In this document: positions 16,943 to 27,406 of the stretch, piece after piece
Numbering within the stretch: the stretch's first letter is position 1
Layout of the letters: each line of letters starts with the position of its first letter
Source of the DNA: Roseicyclus persicicus
GTDB lineage: Bacteria > Pseudomonadota > Alphaproteobacteria > Rhodobacterales > Rhodobacteraceae
Assembly (NCBI RefSeq): GCF_012395815.1
Contig: NZ_JAAZQQ010000002.1
Span: 496,001 to 560,000 of the forward strand
Direction: 5' to 3'
DNA length: 64,000 nt
Translations under genes and position numbers: made by a program
Notes under the pieces: generated by a model
The model's database searches: none
Seen by the model: only the letters and a program-made list of their open reading frames with translations
What the model was told of the DNA's origin: nothing

Positions 16943-17818
16943 ATGCTGCCAAAGCTGCCCCTTTTGCCCGATCCCGAGGCCGCACGTCTGACGCGCGCGG
17001 TGCGTGGGCATGATCACACCGGCGCCGAGGTGGAATTGGCTGTGGTCGAGGAACGGCCCCTGACCATCTACCTCAACAGCCAGGAGATCGTCACCGCCAT
17101 GACCATCGGGGATTACCCCGAATACCTGGCGCTTGGCTTCCTGCGCAATCAGGGCATGTTGCGCGATGGCGACCGGGTGACCGGCGTGGACTATGACGAG
17201 GATATCGAAACCGTCGTCGTGCGCACCGACCGCCAGACAAGCTACGAGGACAAGCTGAAGAAGAAGACCCGCACCTCGGGCTGCGCGGTGGGCACCGTCT
17301 TTGGCGACATGATGGAGGGGCTGGAAGGTGTGACCCTGCCCGAGGCGGAGCTGCGCACAAGCTGGCTTTACGCGCTCTCGCGGCAGATCAACACGCTGCC
17401 CTCGCTCTACCTGACCGCAGGCGCGATCCATGGCACGGTGCTGTGCCAGGGCGACAAGGTCTTGGTCTACATGGAGGATGTCGGACGCCACAACGCGGTC
17501 GACAAGATCGCGGGCTTCATGCTGCACCATGATGTGCCTGCGGCGGACAAGATCCTCTACACCACGGGCCGCCTGACCTCCGAGATGGTGATCAAGACGG
17601 CGATGATGGGCATTCCGATCCTTGCCTCGCGCTCGGGTTTTACCGCCTGGGGGGTGGAGATCGCGCAGGAGCTTGGCCTGACGCTCATCGGGCGGATGCG
17701 CGGGCAGAGGTTCGTGTGCCTGTCGGGCGAAAGCCGCCTGATCCGCGATGCCGATCTGTCCGCTGTCCCCGACGAGGACCGCCGCCACCGCCGCAAGGGC
17801 GCGGAGGATGACGGATGA
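16943..17818 (+). CDS. fdhD: Formate dehydrogenase accessory sulfurtransferase FdhD, single-cysteine motif
   Basis: A 291-residue FdhD. It transfers sulfur from a cysteine desulfurase to the bis-MGD cofactor before insertion into formate dehydrogenase. Family landmarks are TIYLNSQEIVTAMTIGDYPEYLALGFL (residues 41-67), MEDVGRHNAVDKI near 180 and TTGRLTSEMVIK near 208. The sulfur-carrying loop reads TRTSGCAVGTVFGD: Cys114 is present, but the second cysteine of the C-X2-C pair of E. coli FdhD is glycine here. AGGAG at 16933-16937 supports the start. It overlaps mobA by four bases (ATGA). Confidence 0.93.
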   Translation: MLPKLPLLPDPEAARLTRAVRGHDHTGAEVELAVVEERPLTIYLNSQEIVTAMTIGDYPEYLALGFLRNQGMLRDGDRVTGVDYDEDIETVVVRTDRQTSYEDKLKKKTRTSGCAVGTVFGDMMEGLEGVTLPEAELRTSWLYALSRQINTLPSLYLTAGAIHGTVLCQGDKVLVYMEDVGRHNAVDKIAGFMLHHDVPAADKILYTTGRLTSEMVIKTAMMGIPILASRSGFTAWGVEIAQELGLTLIGRMRGQRFVCLSGESRLIRDADLSAVPDEDRRHRRKGAEDDG

Positions 17819-18426
17819 GCGCGCCGCTGGGGGTCATTCTGGCCGGTGGCCGGGCCACCCGCATGGGCGGCGGCGACAAGGGTCTGCGTGAGGTGGGCGG
17901 GCGACGCCTGATCGATCACGTGATCGACCGGCTTGGGCCCCAATGCGGCGCCATGGCGATCAACGCCAATGGCGATCCCGCGCGGCTGGCGGAATTCGGG
18001 CTGCCGGTCGTTGCCGACAGCCTTGCCGATCACCCGGGACCTTTGGCCGGGGTTCTGGCGGGTCTGGATTGGGCGGCGGGGCAGGGGGCCACGGCCATCG
18101 TCACGGCGGCGGCCGACACGCCCTTCTTTCCCACCGATCTGGTGGCGCGGTTGCAGGCGTCAGCCGGTTCCTCGGGGCTTTGCCTTGCCGCAAGCCCGGA
18201 CGAGACCGGGCGGGTGCAGCGCCATCCGACCTTCGGCCTCTGGCCCGTGGCGCTGCGCGACGATCTGCGCGCGGCGCTCGTCGGCGGGTTGCGCAAGATC
18301 GTGATCTGGACCGATGGCCATGGCGCGGGTCAGGCGGTCTTTGACAGCGCGCCCTTCGATCCCTTTTTCAACGTGAACACGCCCGAGGATATCGCGGCCG
18401 CCGAAGCGCTGATGGGCGCGGCATGA
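17815..18426 (+). CDS. mobA: Molybdenum cofactor guanylyltransferase MobA
   Basis: A 203-residue nucleotidyltransferase that adds GMP to Mo-molybdopterin to make MGD, the cofactor form needed by formate dehydrogenase. The GTP-binding loop is LAGGRATRMGGGDKGL (residues 9-24); further conserved points are the LADHPGPLAGVLAGL segment, the metal-binding aspartate in AAADTPFFP, and FFNVNTPEDI near the end. It overlaps fdhD and mobB by four bases each, giving a tight fdhD-mobA-mobB-moeA run. Confidence 0.95.
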   Translation: MSAPLGVILAGGRATRMGGGDKGLREVGGRRLIDHVIDRLGPQCGAMAINANGDPARLAEFGLPVVADSLADHPGPLAGVLAGLDWAAGQGATAIVTAAADTPFFPTDLVARLQASAGSSGLCLAASPDETGRVQRHPTFGLWPVALRDDLRAALVGGLRKIVIWTDGHGAGQAVFDSAPFDPFFNVNTPEDIAAAEALMGAA

Positions 18427-18914
18427 GGGTCTATGGCGTCACCGGCTGGAAGAACACCGGCAAGACCACGCTGACCGAACGGCTGGTGGCGGAGCTGGTG
18501 GGGCAGGGTTTGCGCATCTCGACCGTCAAGCATGCCCATCACGCGACCGAGATCGACCATCCCGGCCGCGACAGCCATCGCCACCGCCAGGCGGGGGCGG
18601 GGCAGGTGATCGTGGCCTCGCCGGTCCGTTGGGCGCTGATGACCGAGCTGCGCGGGGCCGAGGAACCCGCGCTGTCCGATCTGCTCGCCCATCTCGATCC
18701 CTGCGATCTGGTGCTGATCGAGGGGTACAAGACTGCACCGCACCCCAAGATCGAAACCCACCGCAAGGCAGCGGGCCGCGATCTCCTGGCGCTGCACAAC
18801 CCCACCATCCGCGCCATCGCCGCCGACGGGCCGGTGGACAGCGCCTTGCCGCGGTTCGATCTGGACGATGTCGCGGGCATCGCCCGGTTCATCCGTGCGG
18901 AGGTGGGGCTGTGA
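18423..18914 (+). CDS. mobB: Molybdopterin-guanine dinucleotide biosynthesis adaptor MobB
   Basis: A 163-residue GTP-binding protein with the Walker A motif GWKNTGKTTL at residues 8-17, KHAHHATEID near 38 and DLVLIEGYKT near 97, all characteristic of MobB. MobB binds GTP and is thought to assist MobA in MGD attachment, though it is not essential in E. coli. It overlaps mobA at its start and moeA at its stop (GTGA), so its translation is coupled to both. Confidence 0.93.
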   Translation: MRVYGVTGWKNTGKTTLTERLVAELVGQGLRISTVKHAHHATEIDHPGRDSHRHRQAGAGQVIVASPVRWALMTELRGAEEPALSDLLAHLDPCDLVLIEGYKTAPHPKIETHRKAAGRDLLALHNPTIRAIAADGPVDSALPRFDLDDVAGIARFIRAEVGL

Positions 18915-20194
18915 GCGACGCGCTGATCCCGCCGCGCCTGCGCAACGACTGTTTCGCGATGCCGCAGGGTGTGGCCTGGGTGCCGGTCGATGAGGCGCTG
19001 GCCCTTTTGCGCGCGCGGCTGCACGCCGTGACCGTCCCCGAGGATGTGCCGACAGCCGGGGCGCAGGGCCGCATCCTGGCCGCCCCCGTGACGGCGCGCC
19101 GGTCGAACCCGCCGCGCCCCAATTCCGCGGTCGATGGCTATGGGTTCGCCCATGCCGCGACGGGCGACGGGGTGCAGCGCCTGCCGCTTGTGCCCGGTCG
19201 CGCGGCGGCGGGCCAACCCTTTGACGGGGAGGTGCCGCCCGGTCAGGCCCTGCGCATCCTGACGGGCGCGATCCTGCCCGACGGGATCGATACCGTCGTG
19301 CTCGAGGAAGACTGCGCCACCGATGGGCAGGTCGTGGCCTTCGACGGGCCGGTCAAGCGCGGGATCAACACCCGCAAGGCGGGCGAGGACGTGACCGAGG
19401 GCGCGACGATCCTGCCCGCGGGTCGCCGGCTCACCCCCGCCGATCTGGCGCTTTTGTCGGCTGTCGGCGTGGCGCGCGTGGCCGTGCATCGTCGCCTGCG
19501 GGTGGGCGTTCTGTCGACCGGGGACGAGCTTCTGCCCGATCCTGCCCGGGATGCCGCCCCGCACCAGATTTTCGATGCCAACCGCCCCATGCTCCTGGCG
19601 TTGATCGCCGCCTGGGGCTTTGAGCCTGTCGATCTGGGCCATGCGCCCGATGATGCCGATGTGATCGCGGCGCGGCTCGATCACGGGGCGCGGCATGCCG
19701 ATGCGATCCTGACCTCGGGCGGCGCCTCGGCAGGGGACGAGGATCATGTCTCGCGGCTGTTGCGCGAGCGCGGCACCCTGTCGAGCTGGCGGATCGCGGT
19801 CAAACCGGGCCGTCCCTTGGCGCTGGCCCTCTGGGGTGGGGTTCCGGTCTTTGGCCTGCCCGGCAATCCGGTCGCGGCGCTCACCTGTGCCCTGGTCTTT
19901 GCCCGCCCCGCGCTGTCGCTCCTGGCGGGGGCGGGCTGGCTGGACCCCCAGGGCTTCACCGTGCCCGCGGCCTTCACCAAGAAGAAAAAGGCCGGGCGGC
20001 GCGAATTCCTGCGCGCACGGTTGACAGAAGATGGCGCGGCAGAGGTCTTCGCCTCGGAAGGGTCGGGGCGGATCTCGGGGCTGAGCTGGGCCACGGGGCT
20101 TGTGGAATTGCCGGACGAGGCCTGTGCCATCGCGCCGGGCGATCCGGTCCGCTACATCCCCTATGCCTCGTTCGGGATCATGTCCGCCGGATGA
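18911..20194 (+). CDS. moeA: Molybdopterin molybdotransferase MoeA
   Basis: A 427-residue stand-alone MoeA, which inserts molybdate into adenylylated molybdopterin. Landmarks: NSAVDGYGFA near residue 75, LRILTGAILPDGIDTVVLEED near 115, LSTGDELL near 200, LTSGGASAGDEDHV near 268, and KPGRPLALALWGGVPVFGLPGNPVAAL near 305-330. It begins at a GTG overlapping the mobB stop; the long open frame upstream is read-through of mobB in another frame. It is the third MoeA-type gene in this 20-kb locus and the most conventional. It converges on tusA with a 17-base overlap of coding ends. Confidence 0.93.
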   Translation: MSDALIPPRLRNDCFAMPQGVAWVPVDEALALLRARLHAVTVPEDVPTAGAQGRILAAPVTARRSNPPRPNSAVDGYGFAHAATGDGVQRLPLVPGRAAAGQPFDGEVPPGQALRILTGAILPDGIDTVVLEEDCATDGQVVAFDGPVKRGINTRKAGEDVTEGATILPAGRRLTPADLALLSAVGVARVAVHRRLRVGVLSTGDELLPDPARDAAPHQIFDANRPMLLALIAAWGFEPVDLGHAPDDADVIAARLDHGARHADAILTSGGASAGDEDHVSRLLRERGTLSSWRIAVKPGRPLALALWGGVPVFGLPGNPVAALTCALVFARPALSLLAGAGWLDPQGFTVPAAFTKKKKAGRREFLRARLTEDGAAEVFASEGSGRISGLSWATGLVELPDEACAIAPGDPVRYIPYASFGIMSAG

Positions 20195-20426
20195 GATAGG
20201 CCTGCGCGCCGTCGCCCGCGTCCTCGACCCCCAGAAGCTCGTGACCGCTTTCGGCGCAGAAATGGGGCACATCCACAACAGCCGCCGGATCGCTCGCCAG
20301 AAGCCGCAACACCTGCCCCGGCTGCATGGATTTCAACCGCTTGCGCGCCTTGAGAACCGGCAGCGGGCAGAGCAGGCCCAATGTGTCCAGCGTCGCATCC
20401 TCGGCCATCTGTGCCTCATGTGTCAT
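20178..20426 (-). CDS. tusA: TusA/SirA-type sulfur carrier protein
   Basis: An 82-residue protein with the TusA motif GLLCPLPVLKARK; Cys20 is the sulfur-carrying residue. TusA proteins receive persulfide from a cysteine desulfurase and hand it on for tRNA thiolation, molybdenum cofactor or other sulfur-transfer routes. Beside fdhD, mobA, mobB and moeA, a role in supplying sulfur for the cofactor is plausible. The start at 20426 gives residues before the conserved DTLGLLCP; an internal ATG at 20408 would also give a complete domain. Confidence 0.88.
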   Translation of the reverse strand: MTHEAQMAEDATLDTLGLLCPLPVLKARKRLKSMQPGQVLRLLASDPAAVVDVPHFCAESGHELLGVEDAGDGAQAYLIRRT

Positions 20427-20824
20427 GCAGCGCCGCGCCCTTGCGGCGCTCGCGGTCTCGCGCTGACGTGCTAGTGCAAATATCCCGCATTTCGCAAGGT
20501 CAAGCTGACCCGTCGGTCGCGCTTTGCCGGTCCATTCCGACAGCGGGCGAGAACTTTCATCTCACGCTCACGAAGGTTCCGGGACGATCACGCCGCACAT
20601 CGCCACGCGCCTGGAGGAGGGTGGTGACCTGCTCCCCGGAGCATCCTCGATCACTAGTAAGTCTCTTCCGGTTTTGTTCTTTCTCCGACCGGTTGACGTA
20701 TTCGCGCGGCATGAGCCCGTGAGCTCTCACGGTGCGTCTCAGGCAGGCGCGAGCACCCGCAAGTCCCGTCGATACAGGGGAAATTCCAAGCGGTCTTGCT
20801 ATGGGCCGGTGAGACAGGGGTCGG
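20427..20824. other. Gene-free stretch between tusA and tRNA-Ser
   Basis: About 400 bases with no credible protein gene; the short frames here have no family resemblance and one runs into the tRNA. The sequence is less G/C-rich than its flanks. TGACCTGCTCCCC at 20625-20637 recalls ends of some IS3-type elements, but no partner end or transposase remnant was found. The tusA promoter is presumably at the left side of this interval. Confidence 0.5.
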
Positions 20825-20914
20825 TGGCGGAGGAGGTGGGATTCGAACCCACGGTACGGTCTCCCGCACGCCGGTTTTCAAGACCGGTGCCTTAAACCGC
20901 TCGGCCACTCCTCC
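20825..20914 (-). tRNA. tRNA-Ser(UGA)
   Basis: On the minus strand the sequence folds as a class II tRNA: acceptor GGAGGAG (20914-20908) pairs with CTCCTCC (20835-20829, read on the minus strand), the anticodon loop is CTTGAAA with anticodon TGA, there is a long variable arm (GCGTGCGGGAGACCGTACC region), the T-loop is GGTTCGAATCC, and CCA is encoded at 20827-20825. The 90-base length including CCA is normal for tRNA-Ser. Confidence 0.97.
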
Positions 20915-21061
20915 GTAGCGACAAGCCCTACGGCCGGCGCGGCGATTCTGAAAGCCGCCAAGGACCGGTTGCGACATGTGCGCCGGCGGCGGGGCCTTGA
21001 GGCCCCGGCCGATATCCCCGACGATCCGCGCTGCGCACAGGACCAGACCCGGAGGACCGAC

Positions 21062-23428
21062 ATGACCGCGGACGCCCGCCACCTGAAGACGATCGAGCAG
21101 CGGCTTCTGTGGCTGTCGCACTGGATGATCCACCACGCCAACCACATCCGCCCCAAGGTGGACGGCATCAAGATCGGCGGGCACCAGGCGTCGTCGGCCT
21201 CGATGGTGTCGATCCTGACCGCGCTCTATTTCTCGGCGTTGCGGCCCGAGGACCGGGTGGCGGTCAAGCCCCACGCCGCGCCGGTGTTCCACGCGATCCA
21301 GTACCTGATGGGCAACCAGACCCGTGACCGGATGGAGGCGTTCCGCGGCCTCGGCGGGGTGCAGAGCTACCCCAGCCGCACCAAGGACGTGGACGACGTG
21401 GATTTCTCCACCGGCTCGGTCGGCCTCGGCGTCGCGATCACGGCCTTCGCCTCGCTGGTGCAGGATTACGTCGCCGCCAAGGACTGGGGCGCGGGGCAGC
21501 CCCTCGGGCGGATGGTGGCGCTGGTGGGCGATGCGGAGCTGGACGAGGGCAACGTCTACGAGGCGCTGCAGGAGGGGTGGAAGAACGACCTGCGCAATTG
21601 CTGGTGGATCATCGACTACAACCGCCAGTCGCTCGACGGGATCGTGCGCGAGGGGCTGTTCGGGCGCATCGAGAAGATCTTCGACGCCTTCGGCTGGGAC
21701 GTGGTCAGGGTGAAATACGGCGCGCTGCAGCGGGCGGCCTTTGCCGAGCCCGGCGGCGAGGCACTGCGCGACTGGATCGACCGCTGCCCCAACGCGGAAT
21801 ACGCCGCGCTGACCTATATGGGCGGCGCGGTCTGGCGGAAGCGGCTGATGGACGACCTCGGCGACCAGGGCGACGTGACCGCGCTGATCGACCGGCGGAC
21901 GGACGCGGAGCTGGCCGCGCTGATGGAGAACCTCGGCGGCAACTGCGTGCAGACCATGGCCGAGACCTTCGCGCGGATAGACCACGACCGGCCGACCTGT
22001 TTCCTGGCCTACACCATCAAGGGCTGGGGCACCCCCATCGCGGGCCACAAGGACAACCACGGCGGGCTGATGACCAAGGCGCAGATGGCCGACTGGCAGC
22101 GCCACATGGGCGTGCCCGAGGGGCAGGAGTGGGAGCCCCTCGCGGGCGTGGCCGACGTAGCCGCCCTGCGGGCGTTCCTCGACCGGGTGCCGTTCTTCGC
22201 CAAGGGGCCGCGCCGCTTCACCGACGCCAAGCTGCCCGCGCCGAGGATCGAGATTTCGACCGACCGGGAGATCTCGACCCAGGCCGCCTTCGGCAAGATC
22301 CTCGACGATCTGGCCAAGGGCGACAGCGCGCTGGCGGCGCGGATCGTGACCACCTCGCCGGACGTCACCGGCACCACGTCCCTCGGCCCCTGGGTGAACC
22401 GGCGCAAGCTCTTCGCCCGCACCGCGCGCGAGGACGCCTTCATCGAGCACCGCATCCCCTCGACCGCGAAGTGGGAGTTCGCCCCGCAGGGCCAGCACAT
22501 CGAATTGGGCATCGCCGAGATGAACCTGTTCCTGCTGCTGTGCGCCGCGGGCCTGTCGCACAGCCTGTTCGGCAAGCGCCTCATCCCCATCGGCACGGTC
22601 TACGACCCCTTCGTCCACCGCGGCCTCGATGCGCTGAACTACGCCTGCTACCAGGACGCGCGGTTCCTGATCGTCGGCACGCCCTCGGGCGTGACGCTGG
22701 CCCCCGAGGGCGGCGCGCACCAGTCGATCGGCACGCCGCTCACCGGCATGGCGCAGGACGGGCTGGCGAGCTTCGAGCCGGCCTTTGCCGACGAGCTGGC
22801 GGTGATCCTCGAATGGGCCTTCGACTACCTCCAGCGGGATGGCGAAGGCGACCCGGACGAACGGACATGGCTCAGGGACGAGACCGGCGGGTCGGTCTAC
22901 CTGCGGCTGACGACGAAGCCCTTGGAGCAGCCGGGCAAGCGCCACGACGACGCGTTCCGGCAAGGCGCCATCGACGGGGCCTACTGGCTGCGCCCGCCGG
23001 GGCCGAACTGCGAGGTGGTGATCGCCTACCAGGGTGCCGTCGCCGACGAGGCCATCGCGGCGGCGGGCCTCATCGCCGGCGGGCGGCGCGACGTGGGCGT
23101 GCTGGCCGTGACCTCGGCCGACCGGCTGAACGCGGGCTGGACCGCGGCGCAGCGGGAACGGGCCCGCGGCAACCCGGACGCGCTGGCCCATGTGGAGCGG
23201 CTCCTCGCCCCGCTGCCCCGGCACTGCACGCTGGTGACCGCGATCGACGGCCACCCCGCGACGCTGGCGTGGCTCGGCTCGGTGGCCGGGCACCGGACGA
23301 TCCCGCACGGGGTGGAGCATTTCGGCCAGACCGGCACCATCGGCGACCTCTACCGCCAGTTCCGCATCGACCGCGACGCGCTGGTCGCCTCGGTCAACGG
23401 GCTGACCGCGGGGGCGGGGCTCGGCTAG
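21062..23428 (+). CDS. AceE-like transketolase-family enzyme (homodimeric pyruvate dehydrogenase E1 type)
   Basis: A 788-residue thiamine-diphosphate enzyme laid out like homodimeric E1: diphosphate-binding domain with GDAELDEGNVYEAL and DYNRQSLDG (the GDG-N equivalent, residues 155-200), pyrimidine-binding domain (HIELGIAEMNLFLLL, with the catalytic glutamate of EMN, near residue 485), and a C-terminal transketolase domain. It is shorter than E. coli AceE (about 890) and has no lipoyl E2 or E3 gene beside it, so the acyl acceptor is unclear. Such proteins are often labelled transketolase. GGAGG at 21051-21055 fixes the ATG at 21062. A strong terminator follows. Confidence 0.8.
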   Translation: MTADARHLKTIEQRLLWLSHWMIHHANHIRPKVDGIKIGGHQASSASMVSILTALYFSALRPEDRVAVKPHAAPVFHAIQYLMGNQTRDRMEAFRGLGGVQSYPSRTKDVDDVDFSTGSVGLGVAITAFASLVQDYVAAKDWGAGQPLGRMVALVGDAELDEGNVYEALQEGWKNDLRNCWWIIDYNRQSLDGIVREGLFGRIEKIFDAFGWDVVRVKYGALQRAAFAEPGGEALRDWIDRCPNAEYAALTYMGGAVWRKRLMDDLGDQGDVTALIDRRTDAELAALMENLGGNCVQTMAETFARIDHDRPTCFLAYTIKGWGTPIAGHKDNHGGLMTKAQMADWQRHMGVPEGQEWEPLAGVADVAALRAFLDRVPFFAKGPRRFTDAKLPAPRIEISTDREISTQAAFGKILDDLAKGDSALAARIVTTSPDVTGTTSLGPWVNRRKLFARTAREDAFIEHRIPSTAKWEFAPQGQHIELGIAEMNLFLLLCAAGLSHSLFGKRLIPIGTVYDPFVHRGLDALNYACYQDARFLIVGTPSGVTLAPEGGAHQSIGTPLTGMAQDGLASFEPAFADELAVILEWAFDYLQRDGEGDPDERTWLRDETGGSVYLRLTTKPLEQPGKRHDDAFRQGAIDGAYWLRPPGPNCEVVIAYQGAVADEAIAAAGLIAGGRRDVGVLAVTSADRLNAGWTAAQRERARGNPDALAHVERLLAPLPRHCTLVTAIDGHPATLAWLGSVAGHRTIPHGVEHFGQTGTIGDLYRQFRIDRDALVASVNGLTAGAGLG

Positions 23429-23449
23429 GGCAGGGGGCCCGGAAACGGA

Positions 23450-23492
23450 ACCGGCCCGCGGGGGGCATCCCCGCGGGCCGGTCCTTTGCCTT
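23450..23492. terminator. Strong hairpin between convergent genes
   Basis: A perfect 14-bp stem (arms 23450-23463 and 23469-23482, starting ACCGGCCCGC) with loop GGCAT, followed on the plus strand by CCTTTGCCTT. It lies 21 bases after the AceE-like stop and 20 bases past the end of the minus-strand medium-subunit gene, so it can serve both transcripts. Confidence 0.75.
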
Positions 23493-23502
23493 GTCGTGCC
23501 GA

Positions 23503-24297
23503 TCAGGCCGCGGCGGCGACCGCGCGTTTGGCCATGACCTTCACCAGATGCGCCCGGTAGGCGGCATCGCCGTGGATGTCCGACAACAGCCCGTCGGCCG
23601 AGACCGATACGCCGTCCACCGCCTCGGGCGCGAAGCGGGCCGACAGCGCGGCCTCGAGCCCGTCATGCCGGAACACGCCGTCCTGCCCCGCGCCCGTCAC
23701 CGCGACGCGGACGCCCGCGCCGGTCTGGGCCACGTAGACCCCCACCATCGCGTAGCGCGAGGCGGGGTTGGGGAACTTGGCGTAGCCGCCCGACTTGGGC
23801 GGGGTGATCTTCACCGCGGTGATGATCTCGCCCGGTTCCAGCGCGGTGGTGAACATGCCCTGGAAATAGTCGTCCGCCGCGATCTCGCGCCGGTCGGTGA
23901 CCACGGTCGCGTTCAGCGCCAGAATCGCCGAGGGGTAGTCGGCGGCCGGGTCGTTGTTGGCGATGGACCCGCCGATGGTGCCCATGTGGCGCACCGCCGG
24001 GTCGCCGATGCCCGCCGCGAGGCAGGCGAGCGAGGGAACGTGCTTCAGCACATCCGCGTTGCCCGCGACCTCGGCGTGGGTGGTGGCCGCGCCGATGACC
24101 AGCTTGCCGCCCTCGACCTTGACCCCGGACATGCCGGGGATCCTGCGCACGTCCACCAGGTCCGACGGGGCGGCCAGGTGCTGCTTCATCGTGGGCAGAA
24201 GGGTCTGGCCCCCCGCCAGCACCTTGGCGTCGTCCGAGGCCAGCATGGCCTTGGCGTCGGCCAGCGAGGCCGGGCGGTGATAGGAAACGTCATACAT
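23503..24297 (-). CDS. Molybdenum hydroxylase FAD-binding medium subunit (CoxM-like)
   Basis: A 264-residue flavoprotein of the xanthine/CO dehydrogenase family. FAD is bound by KVLAGGQTLLPTMK (residues 25-38) and HMGTIGGSIANNDPAADYPSA (about 104-124); the C-terminal domain has DDYFQGMFTTALEPGEII. It accepts electrons from the small subunit and passes them to the respiratory chain or another acceptor. It is the last gene of a long minus-strand run and lies 15 bases after the large-subunit gene. The clear FAD motifs indicate a functional subunit. Confidence 0.92.
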   Translation of the reverse strand: MYDVSYHRPASLADAKAMLASDDAKVLAGGQTLLPTMKQHLAAPSDLVDVRRIPGMSGVKVEGGKLVIGAATTHAEVAGNADVLKHVPSLACLAAGIGDPAVRHMGTIGGSIANNDPAADYPSAILALNATVVTDRREIAADDYFQGMFTTALEPGEIITAVKITPPKSGGYAKFPNPASRYAMVGVYVAQTGAGVRVAVTGAGQDGVFRHDGLEAALSARFAPEAVDGVSVSADGLLSDIHGDAAYRAHLVKVMAKRAVAAAA

Positions 24298-24312
24298 CTG
24301 TGGTCCCTCCCT

Positions 24313-26673
<2,361 letters not shown>

Positions 26674-26697
26674 GTCACTTTCCTCCCAAGGACCCGA

Positions 26698-27168
<471 letters not shown>

Positions 27169-27217
27169 TCTCTTCCTCCCTGGCTGCCGGGTCTTTCGCC
27201 CGGACACTGGCGGGGAT

Positions 27218-27239
27218 GCGGCCGCCCCGGGGCGGCCGC
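27218..27239. repeat. Perfect 22-bp GC-only palindrome between CoxE-like and CoxS-like genes
   Basis: The two 11-base halves (left half GCGGCCGCCCC) are exact inverse complements with no spacer. It lies in the 238-base gap otherwise devoid of a gene. On the minus strand it could form a hairpin after the CoxE-like transcript, but no T-run follows, so RNA processing or partial termination is more likely than a classical terminator. Confidence 0.5.
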
Positions 27240-27406
27240 CAACCCTGTGATGTCTGTTGTCTGTCGGGGATGCTGCACCGCGCGGCGCAGCCCCGGCTCC
27301 TCCTCCGTTCCCGTCGTCGGACAAGGCGGCGCGGGCCGGCCCTCCTCCGGGTCCGGGTCCGCCTCCGCCGGTCAGCCGCCGTGGCGGGTGCACGCCCGCG
27401 ACGAGG

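Noticed and set aside
20524-20895. Open frame of 123 codons ending in VAEEVGFEPTVRSPARRF
   Set aside because: Its end is a translation of the tRNA-Ser gene, a well-known false protein; the rest lacks similarity or a ribosome binding site.
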